A stretch of 64,000 nt of DNA from an uncultured Prolixibacteraceae bacterium (GTDB lineage Bacteria > Bacteroidota > Bacteroidia > Bacteroidales > Prolixibacteraceae). The first letter of the stretch is position 1. Each line of letters opens with the position of its first letter. Below the pieces are notes generated by a model. That model worked only from the letters and a program-made list of their open reading frames with translations, did no database searches and was not told where the DNA came from. Location: NCBI GenBank assembly GCA_913063265.1, contig CAJXZG010000006.1:39315-103314 (forward strand), written 5' to 3'. The translations under genes were made by a program, and so were the position numbers. Positions 1-8,153 of this stretch are shown here, piece after piece.

Positions 1-606
1 AATATCTACTTGTTTATGCCAAATAAAAATTCCGAGTGAAAATAAGGTATATATCAGTACAATAAAAACTTTTAAGGCGTTTGCTCTCACAAGGTTTTGG
101 CCACATCCCAGTACCAATCCTGCCAGCAGAAAAAAACCAACACCCATTTGAATAAAACCTCCGTATAAACCAATTAAAAAGAATATCAGGTATTGAAACA
201 AAGTGGGTTTAGCCACGGAAGAATTTGCCTGTTCTTTTACCCAAACCTCGGGTTTTAAAACTACAATAAAAAACATTACTACCATTAATCCCGCAATTAT
301 TTTTTTAAGAATATCTGGATCTATTTCAACTGCAAAAAACGCCCCTATTATTGAGCCAGCTATTGCAGGAATGGCTAGTTTGTAATCAGTTTTTACATCA
401 AGAACCTTCTTTTTTCTAAAAGTATTTACAGCAATAATATTCTGAAAAAAAATGGCAACACGATTTGTACCATTCGCTACGTTTGCCGGCAAACCCAAAA
501 ACATTAACAATGGTAAAGTGAGCATAGAACCACCTCCGGCGGTAGTATTGATAAAACCGGCAGCAACTCCGGTTCCAATTAATGCAAGAATAATATACCA
601 CTCCAT
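1..606 (-). CDS. Sulfite exporter TauE/SafE family protein (3' end outside window)
   Basis: The minus frame runs open from an ATG at 606 to the window edge (202 codons), so the C-terminus is cut off. The protein is very hydrophobic with several membrane spans. The first loop carries the glycine-rich TTAGGGSMLTLPL stretch typical of TauE/SafE permeases, and a second GG-rich stretch (LIGLYGGFIQMGVGFFL) follows near residue 160. This is the two-fold repeat of the family (PF01925). These inner-membrane proteins are linked to export of sulfite, sulfoacetate or other organosulfur anions, and the exact substrate cannot be read from sequence. The start is well placed because the first helix begins directly after MEW. 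A terminator for the upstream glyA lies just before it, so it probably has its own promoter. Confidence 0.85.
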   Translation of the reverse strand, partial: MEWYIILALIGTGVAAGFINTTAGGGSMLTLPLLMFLGLPANVANGTNRVAIFFQNIIAVNTFRKKKVLDVKTDYKLAIPAIAGSIIGAFFAVEIDPDILKKIIAGLMVVMFFIVVLKPEVWVKEQANSSVAKPTLFQYLIFFLIGLYGGFIQMGVGFFLLAGLVLGCGQNLVRANALKVFIVLIYTLFSLGIFIWHKQVDI

Positions 607-631
607 AAACAGAATTGCTATTTCTTAAATC

Positions 632-669
632 AAAGAAAAGAAAAACCCTGAAGAAATTAATCCTCAGGG
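632..669 (-). terminator. Rho-independent terminator downstream of glyA
   Basis: On the minus strand an inverted repeat CCCTGA (664-669) / TCAGGG (646-651) with a 12-base loop is followed by TTTTTCTTTTC. It lies about 95 bases past the glyA stop and before the TauE/SafE start. Confidence 0.6.
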
Positions 670-698
670 CTGATTATATTTTTAATGTCATCTAAAGT

Positions 699-762
699 CT
701 TTCAACTTTGAACTTTCAACTTTGAACTTTCAACTTTGAACTTTGAACTTTAAACCTTCAAC
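699..762. repeat. Heptamer/14-mer tandem repeat
   Basis: The plus strand carries CTTTCAACTTTGAA three times exactly (699-712, 713-726, 727-740), followed by about three decayed heptamers up to 762. Each unit is two heptamers, CTTTCAA and CTTTGAA, and each can fold on itself (TTCAA/TTGAA). The array abuts the glyA stop codon and is non-coding. Confidence 0.85.
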
Positions 763-2042
763 TAGTAAGCAAACAAAGGATAATCTTTCATCATTGCGTT
801 AACTTTCTCTCCAATAGATTTTATCATTTTATCATTTTCGATATTGGCAATGGCATCGTCGATTAACTGTACGATAACGGGCATCAAATCTTCTTTGACC
901 CCTCTTGTAGTGATTGCCGGTGTTCCAACTCTTAAACCTGAAGTCTGGAATGGAGAACGACTATCAAAAGGTACCATGTTTTTGTTTACTGTAATTTCAG
1001 CATGTACTATTGTATTTTCTACCAGTTTACCCGTAATTTCGGGGTATTTGGTTCTTAAGTCGATTAACATAGAATGGTTATCTGTTCCACCTGAAATTAC
1101 TTTGTAACCTAAATCTACAAAAGCCTGTGCCATAACTGCAGCATTCTTTTTAACCTGTGCCTGGTACTCTTTATACTCAGGTTCCAGTGCTTCGCCGAAT
1201 GCTACTGCTTTTGAAGCGATAACATGTTCAAGTGGTCCACCCTGTTGTCCGGGAAATACAGCTGAATCCAATAATGAAGACATTTTCCGCACTACTCCTT
1301 TTTTTGTTGCAATTCCCCATGGATTTTCAAAATCTCTTCCCATCAGAATAATTCCTCCGCGAGGACCACGTAAAGTTTTATGAGTAGTTGAAGTTACAAT
1401 ATGTGCATGTTCGATTGGATTTTTTAATAATCCCGCTGCAATCAAACCGGCAGGATGCGCCATATCTACCATAAACATTGCACCCACTTTATCAGCAATG
1501 TCGCGCATACGTTTGTAATCCCATTCGCGACTGTAAGCCGATGCACCACCAATGATCAGTTTTGGTTTATGCTCGATAGCCAGGGCTTCCATTTCATCGT
1601 AATCCACCATTCCGGTTTCCTCTTTTACTTTATATGCAACCGGATTGTAAAGAATTCCAGAAGAGTTTACCAGAGAACCATGAGAAAGGTGTCCGCCATG
1701 CGAGAGGTCTAATCCAAGAAAAGTATCGCCCGGTTTTAGAATTACACTTAAAACTGCCGCGTTTGCCTGAGCTCCTGAATGAGGTTGAACATTTGCCCAT
1801 TCCGCTCCATAAATTTCTTTTATTCGATCGATTGCCAGTTGCTCTGTCATATCAACAAACTGACAACCTCCATAATATCTTTTGCCGGGATAACCTTCTG
1901 CATATTTATTGGTCATTACCGAACCCATAGCTTCCATTACCTGGTCGCTGACAAAATTTTCAGAAGCAATTAATTCTATTCCGCCCAGTTGGCGCTGACG
2001 TTCTTTTTCAATGATTTCAAAAACCAAATTATCTCTCTTCAT
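762..2042 (-). CDS. glyA: Serine hydroxymethyltransferase
   Basis: This PLP enzyme interconverts serine and glycine while charging tetrahydrofolate with a one-carbon unit, in the cytoplasm. The 426-residue length fits the bacterial family. The N-terminal [11 protein letters not shown] motif, the [14 protein letters not shown] substrate loop and the [13 protein letters not shown] motif with the Schiff-base lysine (K222) are all intact. The start at [10 protein letters not shown] is supported by alignment-like agreement with the family N-terminus and by a promoter box 29 bases upstream (2071-2078). It is transcribed alone: a terminator follows at 632-669 and the upstream lipoprotein gene ends 207 bases away. 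Confidence 0.98.
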   Translation of the reverse strand: MKRDNLVFEIIEKERQRQLGGIELIASENFVSDQVMEAMGSVMTNKYAEGYPGKRYYGGCQFVDMTEQLAIDRIKEIYGAEWANVQPHSGAQANAAVLSVILKPGDTFLGLDLSHGGHLSHGSLVNSSGILYNPVAYKVKEETGMVDYDEMEALAIEHKPKLIIGGASAYSREWDYKRMRDIADKVGAMFMVDMAHPAGLIAAGLLKNPIEHAHIVTSTTHKTLRGPRGGIILMGRDFENPWGIATKKGVVRKMSSLLDSAVFPGQQGGPLEHVIASKAVAFGEALEPEYKEYQAQVKKNAAVMAQAFVDLGYKVISGGTDNHSMLIDLRTKYPEITGKLVENTIVHAEITVNKNMVPFDSRSPFQTSGLRVGTPAITTRGVKEDLMPVIVQLIDDAIANIENDKMIKSIGEKVNAMMKDYPLFAY

Positions 2043-2070
2043 TTTGGATTATTCTTAAAATTTGATGCGG

Positions 2071-2078
2071 CAAAGGTA
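2071..2078 (-). promoter_or_regulatory. Bacteroidota -7 box of glyA
   Basis: The minus strand reads TACCTTTG here, an exact match to the TAnnTTTG box, 29-36 bases upstream of the glyA ATG. A clear -33 TTTG is not visible at the usual spacing. Confidence 0.5.
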
Positions 2079-2199
2079 ATACAATTTAGTGCAGAGAATA
2101 ACTACTATTCATTTCAAATAATCATAAGTTTTTAACATTTAACAAATGAGAGAAATGCGATATCAAAATCATCATTATTATTGATTATTACAAAATGAA

Positions 2200-2226
2200 A
2201 TCCATTCCCAAAAACAGGGAATGGAT
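2200..2226 (-). terminator. Stem-loop downstream of the cytochrome lipoprotein gene
   Basis: A perfect 10-base inverted repeat, ATCCATTCCC (2200-2209) and GGGAATGGAT (2217-2226), encloses a 7-base loop. It lies 24 bases past the stop of the 2250-2852 gene. The following minus-strand bases are only moderately T-rich, so it could be a terminator or an mRNA-end stabiliser. Confidence 0.55.
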
Positions 2227-2249
2227 CTCCACAAGGGTAAAAAGTACTT

Positions 2250-2852
2250 CTAATCTTCAAGCAAACCGTCAGCAACCCATTTTTCAAGAGTTGCAATTTC
2301 TTCATCCGATAATTTTGCACCATTAACAGGCATAAAACCACTTGATCCTGGATCGCGTTTAACTCGGTCTATTATACTACTTATTTTGTTTTTCGTTGTA
2401 TTGTAATCGTCCCATTTATTGGGATTAGTTCCACCAGCCACATGACATGGGGCACATAAACCGGTCAACATAGGTTTTACATCTGCCGCGTACGTTACTT
2501 TGAGTAAATTCACTGTAACTTCAACAGTAATTGGATCTCCTTTTACTCCACCTGCCGTTGGGACAACAGTATAAATTGCTTTTCCAGAGTCACCACCATC
2601 CACAGTTAAAGTTTGTGTAATTGCAGAACCTGAGCCTGCAGAGGCACCTGTAACTCCCGTTTGTGCAACGGTCCATGCAAATGTTGTACCTGCAATTGTG
2701 CTTGTTAAATTTATTGATGTCGTTTCTCCTGAAGAAATAATTTGAGCCGGAGGATCTGCCATTGCTATCGGCTTCGGAGGATCTTCATCTTTACAGGAGA
2801 CTGCAATAATCAATAAGGCAAAAAAAGCGATTTTAAAATGGATACTTTTCAT
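2250..2852 (-). CDS. Lipoprotein with PKD-like domain and monohaem cytochrome c domain
   Basis: The 200-residue protein begins with a lipoprotein signal ending in IIAVSC (C20), so it should be anchored in the outer membrane or face the periplasm. Residues about 30-118 look like the Ig-like PKD-type domain common in Bacteroidota (TTFAWTV, VPTAGGVKGDP). Residues 120-200 carry a single haem-binding CAPCH (133-137), and SGFMPVNG supplies a candidate distal ligand, M174. The C-terminal LSDEEIATLEKWVADG helix is typical of class I cytochrome c domains. It probably shuttles electrons or is a small partner of a secreted oxidase, but no redox partner gene lies beside it. Haem attachment is inferred from the motif only. 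Confidence 0.8.
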   Translation of the reverse strand: MKSIHFKIAFFALLIIAVSCKDEDPPKPIAMADPPAQIISSGETTSINLTSTIAGTTFAWTVAQTGVTGASAGSGSAITQTLTVDGGDSGKAIYTVVPTAGGVKGDPITVEVTVNLLKVTYAADVKPMLTGLCAPCHVAGGTNPNKWDDYNTTKNKISSIIDRVKRDPGSSGFMPVNGAKLSDEEIATLEKWVADGLLED

Positions 2853-3189
2853 AAAGAATGATTTAAAGATTGAAATTTTTAGACACCTTAATAAACCACT
2901 GCAACACTAAATTTATCACAACACTGCAATTTATAATTGTTGTTATTAATCATGTAACAAATTATCTTTTATTTTTGATTAACAAATATTAAGATTTTTT
3001 TATTTTTTAATGTGTTTTTACATTTTAATTCACAAATAAAAACCTGTTTTACAAATAGTTGGAATACCAATCCAAACCATTTATTTTACGCATCAAATCA
3101 ATAATCAACAATAATCATATAAAATCGTTTTAACTGTTATAAATTTGTGCTGCTGAAATAATCAGGAAAAATTTAAAATCAAAAATCGT
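2853..3189. other. Divergent intergenic region
   Basis: This 337-base gap separates two divergently read genes and is very AT-rich with long T and A runs near 2960-3030. I see no open frame or RNA gene in it. A TAAATTTG box at 3140-3147 lies 43 bases before the S9 peptidase start and is the likeliest promoter element, although no TTTG sits at -33. Confidence 0.4.
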
Positions 3190-5619
3190 ATGAAAAAAAT
3201 AGCTGTATTAACTTTTCTCTTTGCATTTCTGTTTACCGGATTATATGCCCAACTTGATATTACCTATCAGAAACCACCCAAAGAAATTCTTGAAATCGCT
3301 GATGCTCCGATGGCACCAACAGTTGAAATTGACAAAAAAACTGAAAACATTGTTTTACTTCATCGCAACAGGTTTAAAAGTATTGCAGAGCTTTCAGAAC
3401 AGGAATTAAGGCTTGCAGGATTACGTATAAATCCGGCTACCAACATTGGAAGCCGCACAAGATTTTACAATAATATTACCTTGATGAAAGTAGGAGAAAA
3501 AGCAGAGCGCAAGGTTTCAGGATTGCCTGATGATCCCCTTCTGGCCTATTTTTCATGGTCACCCGATGAAAGCAAAATGGCTTTTACAAATACAACAAAA
3601 TCAGGTGTTGAAATCTGGATTTTGGATATTGAAAAAAGTTCCTGTACAAAAATCAGTGAAGCCAATGTTAATGCAAATTTAGGACGCCCTTTTTCCTGGT
3701 TTGCAGATGGACAAGCTTTATTGGTAAAATTATTACCTGATGATAAAAAACCATTAATTGTAAAATCGGAAGCCATTCCGCTTGGCCCGACAGTTTCCGT
3801 CAGCGAAGGGAAAGAAGCACCAAACCGGACTTATCAGGATTTGCTAAAAGACAAAGCCGATGAATTCAATTTTGAGCAATTGGTGCGGTCAGCATTGTAC
3901 AAGATTGACTTGCAGGGTAATAAAACCTTATGGATGGAAACCGATATGGTCAGAAGTTTTGATTTTTCACCTGACGGTGAATATGTATTGCTAACCACCA
4001 TTCAAAAACCTTTTTCATACCTGGTAACATACTACAGATTCCCTTCCAAAACAACAATATTTGACAAAGCCGGCAATGAAGTTACGGTTTTGGTTGAATC
4101 ACCTTTGGTTGAAGATATGCCAAAAGGAAGAAACGCAACAGTTAAAGGAATGCGTTCGATTGACTGGAGAGATGATAAACCTTCAACCATAAAATATGTA
4201 ATGGCTCTTGATGACGGTGATCCAAACGTTGAAGCTGAATACCGTGATGAGATTTTTATATTGGAAAAGCCATTTACGGGTGAAGCTAAATCTGTTGTAA
4301 AAACAATAAATCGTTATTCAGGAGTAACATGGGGAAATGATGAAATTGCAATTGCCGGCGACAGATGGATGAAAACCAGAAACAGTAAAACCTACCTGTT
4401 TAATCCTGAAAATCCATCAGAAAAAGCTGAAATTATATTCGACAGAAATTATAACGACAGGTACAATAATCCCGGATCTTTTGTGACAGAGAAAAACGAA
4501 TTTGGTGAAAATTCGCTGGTTATCAGAAATAATAAATTATACCTCAGAGGAACAGGTTATTCAGCGGAAGGAATAAGACCATTTTTTGATGAATATGATT
4601 TGAAATCAAAAACTGCATTAAGGTTATGGCGTGCCGACGGTAAAGAAAATCTGGAACTTATTTCTGAAGTTATTGATGCCGAAAAAGGTGTTCTTCTAAC
4701 CCGGGTTGAAAGCAAAACAGATTATCCGAATTATTTTATACGGAATACAAAAAAAAGAATAGCGCCACAGCAGATTACATTTTTCAAAAATCCCTTTGAA
4801 AGTATTGCAGGGATTCATAAGGAAGTAATTAATTACAAACGATCTGATGGAGTGGATTTATCAGGAACATTGTATTTACCCGCCGGTTACGATATGGATA
4901 AAAAAGAAAAACTGCCAATGGTTCTTTGGGCATATCCAAGAGAATTTAAGGATGCTTCAAATGCCGGACAGGTAACCTCTTCACCTCACACATTTACTCA
5001 ACCTTCATACGGCTCACCGGTTTTTTGGGTAACTCAGGGTTATGCAATTTTGGACAGAGCTGCATTTCCAATAGTCGGAGAAGGAGATGAAGAACCCAAC
5101 GATACTTTTATTGAACAACTGCTGGCAAATGCCCAGGCAGCTATCGATGCTGTCGACAAACTGGGTTTTATCGATAAAAACAGAGTAGGTGTTGGCGGAC
5201 ACTCGTACGGAGCTTTTATGACTGCAAACCTGCTAACTCACTCCGATTTATTTGCAGCAGGAATTGCCAGAAGCGGTGCTTATAACAGAACCTTAACTCC
5301 TTTTGGTTTTCAGAATGAAGAAAGAACCTATTGGGAAGCACCACATATTTACAACACCATGTCGCCGTTTATGAATGCCGACAAAATGAAAACTCCGCTT
5401 TTATTGATTCATGGCCAGGCGGATAATAATTCGGGGACCTACCCAATGCAAAGCGAGCGTTACTTTAATGCCTTAAAAGGAATGGGTGCCCCTACCCGAC
5501 TGGTTATGTTGCCCAAAGAAAGTCATGGTTATGTAGCCCGCGAATCGGTTTTACATGTGATTTGGGAACAGCATCAATGGCTTGAAAAATATGTAAAAAA
5601 CAAAGCTGAGAACCAATAA
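3190..5619 (+). CDS. Secreted S9 family peptidase, glutamyl-endopeptidase-like (S9D)
   Basis: A signal peptide (residues 1-20, cleavage after LYA) precedes an 809-residue prolyl-oligopeptidase-type protein. The N-terminal two thirds form the beta-propeller that gates the active site, and the last ~260 residues are the alpha/beta hydrolase domain. The catalytic triad is readable as S672 in GGHSYGAF, D745 in HGQADNN and H779 in ESHGY. The segment IARSGAYNRTLTPFGFQNE and the ending HVIWEQHQWLEKY resemble the chloroplast glutamyl endopeptidase group (S9D) rather than dipeptidyl peptidase IV. It is therefore likely a periplasmic peptidase cutting after acidic residues. It is monocistronic and convergent with the LytTR regulator. 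Confidence 0.9.
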   Translation: MKKIAVLTFLFAFLFTGLYAQLDITYQKPPKEILEIADAPMAPTVEIDKKTENIVLLHRNRFKSIAELSEQELRLAGLRINPATNIGSRTRFYNNITLMKVGEKAERKVSGLPDDPLLAYFSWSPDESKMAFTNTTKSGVEIWILDIEKSSCTKISEANVNANLGRPFSWFADGQALLVKLLPDDKKPLIVKSEAIPLGPTVSVSEGKEAPNRTYQDLLKDKADEFNFEQLVRSALYKIDLQGNKTLWMETDMVRSFDFSPDGEYVLLTTIQKPFSYLVTYYRFPSKTTIFDKAGNEVTVLVESPLVEDMPKGRNATVKGMRSIDWRDDKPSTIKYVMALDDGDPNVEAEYRDEIFILEKPFTGEAKSVVKTINRYSGVTWGNDEIAIAGDRWMKTRNSKTYLFNPENPSEKAEIIFDRNYNDRYNNPGSFVTEKNEFGENSLVIRNNKLYLRGTGYSAEGIRPFFDEYDLKSKTALRLWRADGKENLELISEVIDAEKGVLLTRVESKTDYPNYFIRNTKKRIAPQQITFFKNPFESIAGIHKEVINYKRSDGVDLSGTLYLPAGYDMDKKEKLPMVLWAYPREFKDASNAGQVTSSPHTFTQPSYGSPVFWVTQGYAILDRAAFPIVGEGDEEPNDTFIEQLLANAQAAIDAVDKLGFIDKNRVGVGGHSYGAFMTANLLTHSDLFAAGIARSGAYNRTLTPFGFQNEERTYWEAPHIYNTMSPFMNADKMKTPLLLIHGQADNNSGTYPMQSERYFNALKGMGAPTRLVMLPKESHGYVARESVLHVIWEQHQWLEKYVKNKAENQ

Positions 5620-5752
5620 GAACAATTATCGGGAAAAGCAAATCCGGTAAGTTGGCCATTACAAATCAGATTTACTATTCCCAATATTTTTTACAGAACA
5701 ATAAAAACAAATTAAACAATTAGTGATTATTGGAATGACATTAAAGTACTAG

Positions 5753-6469
5753 CTATTGTTTTTCTAAAATTTCCAAAACCGTATTTTTATAGGTCCTGCT
5801 TATGGGTATCTGTTTTTTCCTAATTTCGATAAATTCGTTGGTAAAAGAGTCAATTTTTGGTAGTGAAATAACAAAAGAACGATGAACCCTGACAAAATCT
5901 TTTTGAGGTAGCCTTGCCTCTATACTTTGCATTGTTTCCCTGGTAACAACAGTTTTTTCCGGTAAATGAATTTTTACATAATCAGCCAGACTTTCGATAT
6001 AATGGATTTTGGGAATAGAGATCTTAATCATTTTACGTTCCGAACGAACAAAAATATAATCACTCTTATCAGCTATTATTTCTTTACTTTCTTCTTGTTC
6101 AACATGTACATTCTCATCGAGATATTTATTAACGGCCTGCAATAAACGTTCAAAAGAAATCGGTTTAAGCAGGTAATCAACCGCCTGTAAATCAAATCCA
6201 TCTACAGCGTATTCACGATAGGCAGTTGTAAAAATAATTTTAATGTTTTTGTTTATTGATTTGGCAAACGACAAACCAGAAATTTCAGGCATATTAATGT
6301 CAAGAAAGATTAAATCAATCTTTTCGGTGTTTATATAATTGAAGGCCTGAAGTGCGTTTTTACATTCTGAAACAACTTCTATGGCATCAATTTTTGCCAG
6401 ATATTTTTCCAGAATTTCGCGAGCTACAGGCTCATCATCTACTATCAAACATTTTATCTTTTTAAACAT
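5753..6469 (-). CDS. LytTR family response regulator
   Basis: The 238-residue protein has an N-terminal receiver domain with acidic pair D11/D12, phospho-acceptor D57 (LIFLDINMPEISG), T81-type switch residue and K102 (LLKPI). The LytTR DNA-binding domain follows from about residue 137 (YIFVRSERKMIKI, FVRVHRSFVISLPKI). It is the partner of the LytS-type kinase immediately upstream, whose coding region it overlaps by 8 bases, so the two are translationally coupled. Targets are not evident; members of this class often control envelope or polysaccharide genes. Confidence 0.95.
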   Translation of the reverse strand: MFKKIKCLIVDDEPVAREILEKYLAKIDAIEVVSECKNALQAFNYINTEKIDLIFLDINMPEISGLSFAKSINKNIKIIFTTAYREYAVDGFDLQAVDYLLKPISFERLLQAVNKYLDENVHVEQEESKEIIADKSDYIFVRSERKMIKISIPKIHYIESLADYVKIHLPEKTVVTRETMQSIEARLPQKDFVRVHRSFVISLPKIDSFTNEFIEIRKKQIPISRTYKNTVLEILEKQ

Positions 6470-7532
6470 GTTTTATTTTGTTTAAATCGAAAATAGTAAG
6501 TATTACGATATAGTTATTGCTTTCCAACTTGTTTTCTAAACTATAGTTTTCTGAATAATTCAACTCCAGTCTTTTCCTTATATTTTTAATACCGATTCCC
6601 CCTGATTCTTTCTCTACACTATCATTTAAAACAGTATTACTGATAAAAAACCGAAGCTGCTCCTTTTCAACCCTGACTGAAATTTCGATGTTTAAAAATC
6701 CATTGATTATGTTTCCGTGTTTGAATGCATTTTCAACAAAAGGAATCAGAATCATGGGTGCAATTTTAATATTTTCGTCAATCTCATCACTTTTAAATAT
6801 TACTTTTAAAGTATCCTGAAACCTTATTCTTTCCAATTCAACATACTCTTTAATGTGCAACACCTCTTCTTTTAAACTTACGGCTGGTTTATTTACCTGG
6901 TACAGTATATAATCAAGTAAATTTGAAAGTTTTAAGATAATATCGGGCGTTTGAACAGACTGTTTTAAAGCAAAACCATAAATCGTATTTAAAGTATTGA
7001 ACAAAAAATGAGGATGGATTTGATGTTTCAAATAGTGTAACTCCTGTTCTTTTAATTGTAATTGCGTATTTAGAATTTTATTCTGCAACTCTTTATTTCT
7101 GGATATCGTTTTGAAATTATTGTTCAGCAAACTGACAAAATTTACAATTCCGACAACTAAAAAAACCAAAATCAGGATAAAGAAAAAGTTTTTGCTCATT
7201 GGTGGCATTATCGAGATATTAAACTGTAATAATAGAATTAAGCAGGTGTATAATACCAAAACAATTAAATACGATGAAAAAACAAGGGTATAAAAACTGT
7301 ACAATGCAAACAGAGCATATTTCTTTTGTAGTAAAAACTTAGGAATCAGATAGTAATTTACAAAATATGTAAGCCCCATTGTTAAAGGCAGTAACGCACT
7401 CGAAAACCATGTAACATAAACCGTATCGTTTGAATTGTAGCTAAAAAAATAGAAAAAGAAAAACCATACTCCTACCCAGAATATAAAATGAATAAATACA
7501 GATTTCAGGTTTATCTTTTTTAGTTTGTCCAA
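6462..7532 (-). CDS. LytS/YehU-type membrane sensor histidine kinase
   Basis: Four hydrophobic segments occupy roughly residues 10-140 and a short coiled coil leads into the PF06580 kinase core. The phospho-acceptor region is LKHQIHPHFLFNTLN near residue 185-199, and the ATPase part shows PFVENAFKHG (N box) and GGIGIKNIRKRL (G box). The architecture, an integral-membrane sensor without an extracellular domain followed by a His_kinase domain, is the standard Bacteroidota partner for LytTR regulators. It is the first gene of a two-gene operon with the response regulator. The signal sensed cannot be deduced. Confidence 0.95.
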   Translation of the reverse strand: MDKLKKINLKSVFIHFIFWVGVWFFFFYFFSYNSNDTVYVTWFSSALLPLTMGLTYFVNYYLIPKFLLQKKYALFALYSFYTLVFSSYLIVLVLYTCLILLLQFNISIMPPMSKNFFFILILVFLVVGIVNFVSLLNNNFKTISRNKELQNKILNTQLQLKEQELHYLKHQIHPHFLFNTLNTIYGFALKQSVQTPDIILKLSNLLDYILYQVNKPAVSLKEEVLHIKEYVELERIRFQDTLKVIFKSDEIDENIKIAPMILIPFVENAFKHGNIINGFLNIEISVRVEKEQLRFFISNTVLNDSVEKESGGIGIKNIRKRLELNYSENYSLENKLESNNYIVILTIFDLNKIKHV

Positions 7533-7731
7533 ATCCTCTTTGATTGAAAAGCTTAAAACACGAATTTATGTAAAAAGTAAATATAGTCAGTTTTAAATCG
7601 ACGAATTACCGGTTTAACACTTTATTTTGTCTGATTGGTTTCTAAATTTCGTTTCGCTTGTTTATTTTTGTTAAGCAAGCTTTTAAAACTTTCGTTCGTC
7701 GCAAATAAAAAATTCGAATTAAAATCTGCAT

Positions 7732-7739
7732 TAGTTTTG
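7732..7739 (+). promoter_or_regulatory. Candidate -7 box upstream of ExbB-like gene
   Basis: TAGTTTTG matches TAnnTTTG and lies 30-37 bases before the ATG at 7769. No TTTG is present at the expected -33 position. Confidence 0.35.
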
Positions 7740-7768
7740 GCTTAGTACAAATTTTAAAATCAAAAATC

Positions 7769-8128
7769 ATGACTGAATTAATTGGTAAATTTAACGACGG
7801 AGGCCCGATTTTTACTTATCCAATTCTTATTTTTCTGCTGACAATTATTGCACTTTTTATTCTTGAGTTTTTTAAACCGGGTGACAGAGACAAAACTGTT
7901 TCATTAATAAAACACATTTCTTGGCTTGCTGTTGCTTGGGGATTTTTAGGACGTACTTTTGGACTGATAAAAGCTTTTGATTTGGTTGCTGCACAGGGTG
8001 AACTTACTCCCAGACTATTGGCCGGCGGATTAAAAATGGCGCTTGTCGATCCCCTTTTCGGAATATTTGTTTTTATAGTTGCTCGGGTTTTGATTATTAC
8101 CCTTGTGGCTGCACAAAAAAAGAACTAG
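7769..8128 (+). CDS. Short MotA/TolQ/ExbB-like membrane protein
   Basis: The 119-residue protein has three hydrophobic segments. The opening GGPIFTYPILIFLL resembles the first helix of ExbB/TolQ proteins. The later stretch FGLIKAFDLVAAQGELTPRLLAGGLKMAL resembles the GTVxGLIxAFxxxAxxGxxxPxxxAxGI core of the proton-channel domain. Normal ExbB/TolQ proteins exceed 200 residues and sit beside ExbD/TolR; here the large cytoplasmic loop is missing and no ExbD or TonB gene is adjacent. It may be a minimal relative with another role. It is convergent with the next gene, only 25 bases away. Confidence 0.6.
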   Translation: MTELIGKFNDGGPIFTYPILIFLLTIIALFILEFFKPGDRDKTVSLIKHISWLAVAWGFLGRTFGLIKAFDLVAAQGELTPRLLAGGLKMALVDPLFGIFVFIVARVLIITLVAAQKKN

Positions 8129-8153
8129 TTCATAAAAAACTCCCAAACCATTA

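Noticed and set aside
699..762. Possible CRISPR repeats
   Set aside because: Units are directly adjacent with no spacers and are only 14 bases long.
5620..5752. Terminator between the S9 peptidase and LytTR genes
   Set aside because: I could not draw a convincing stem followed by a T run in this convergent gap.
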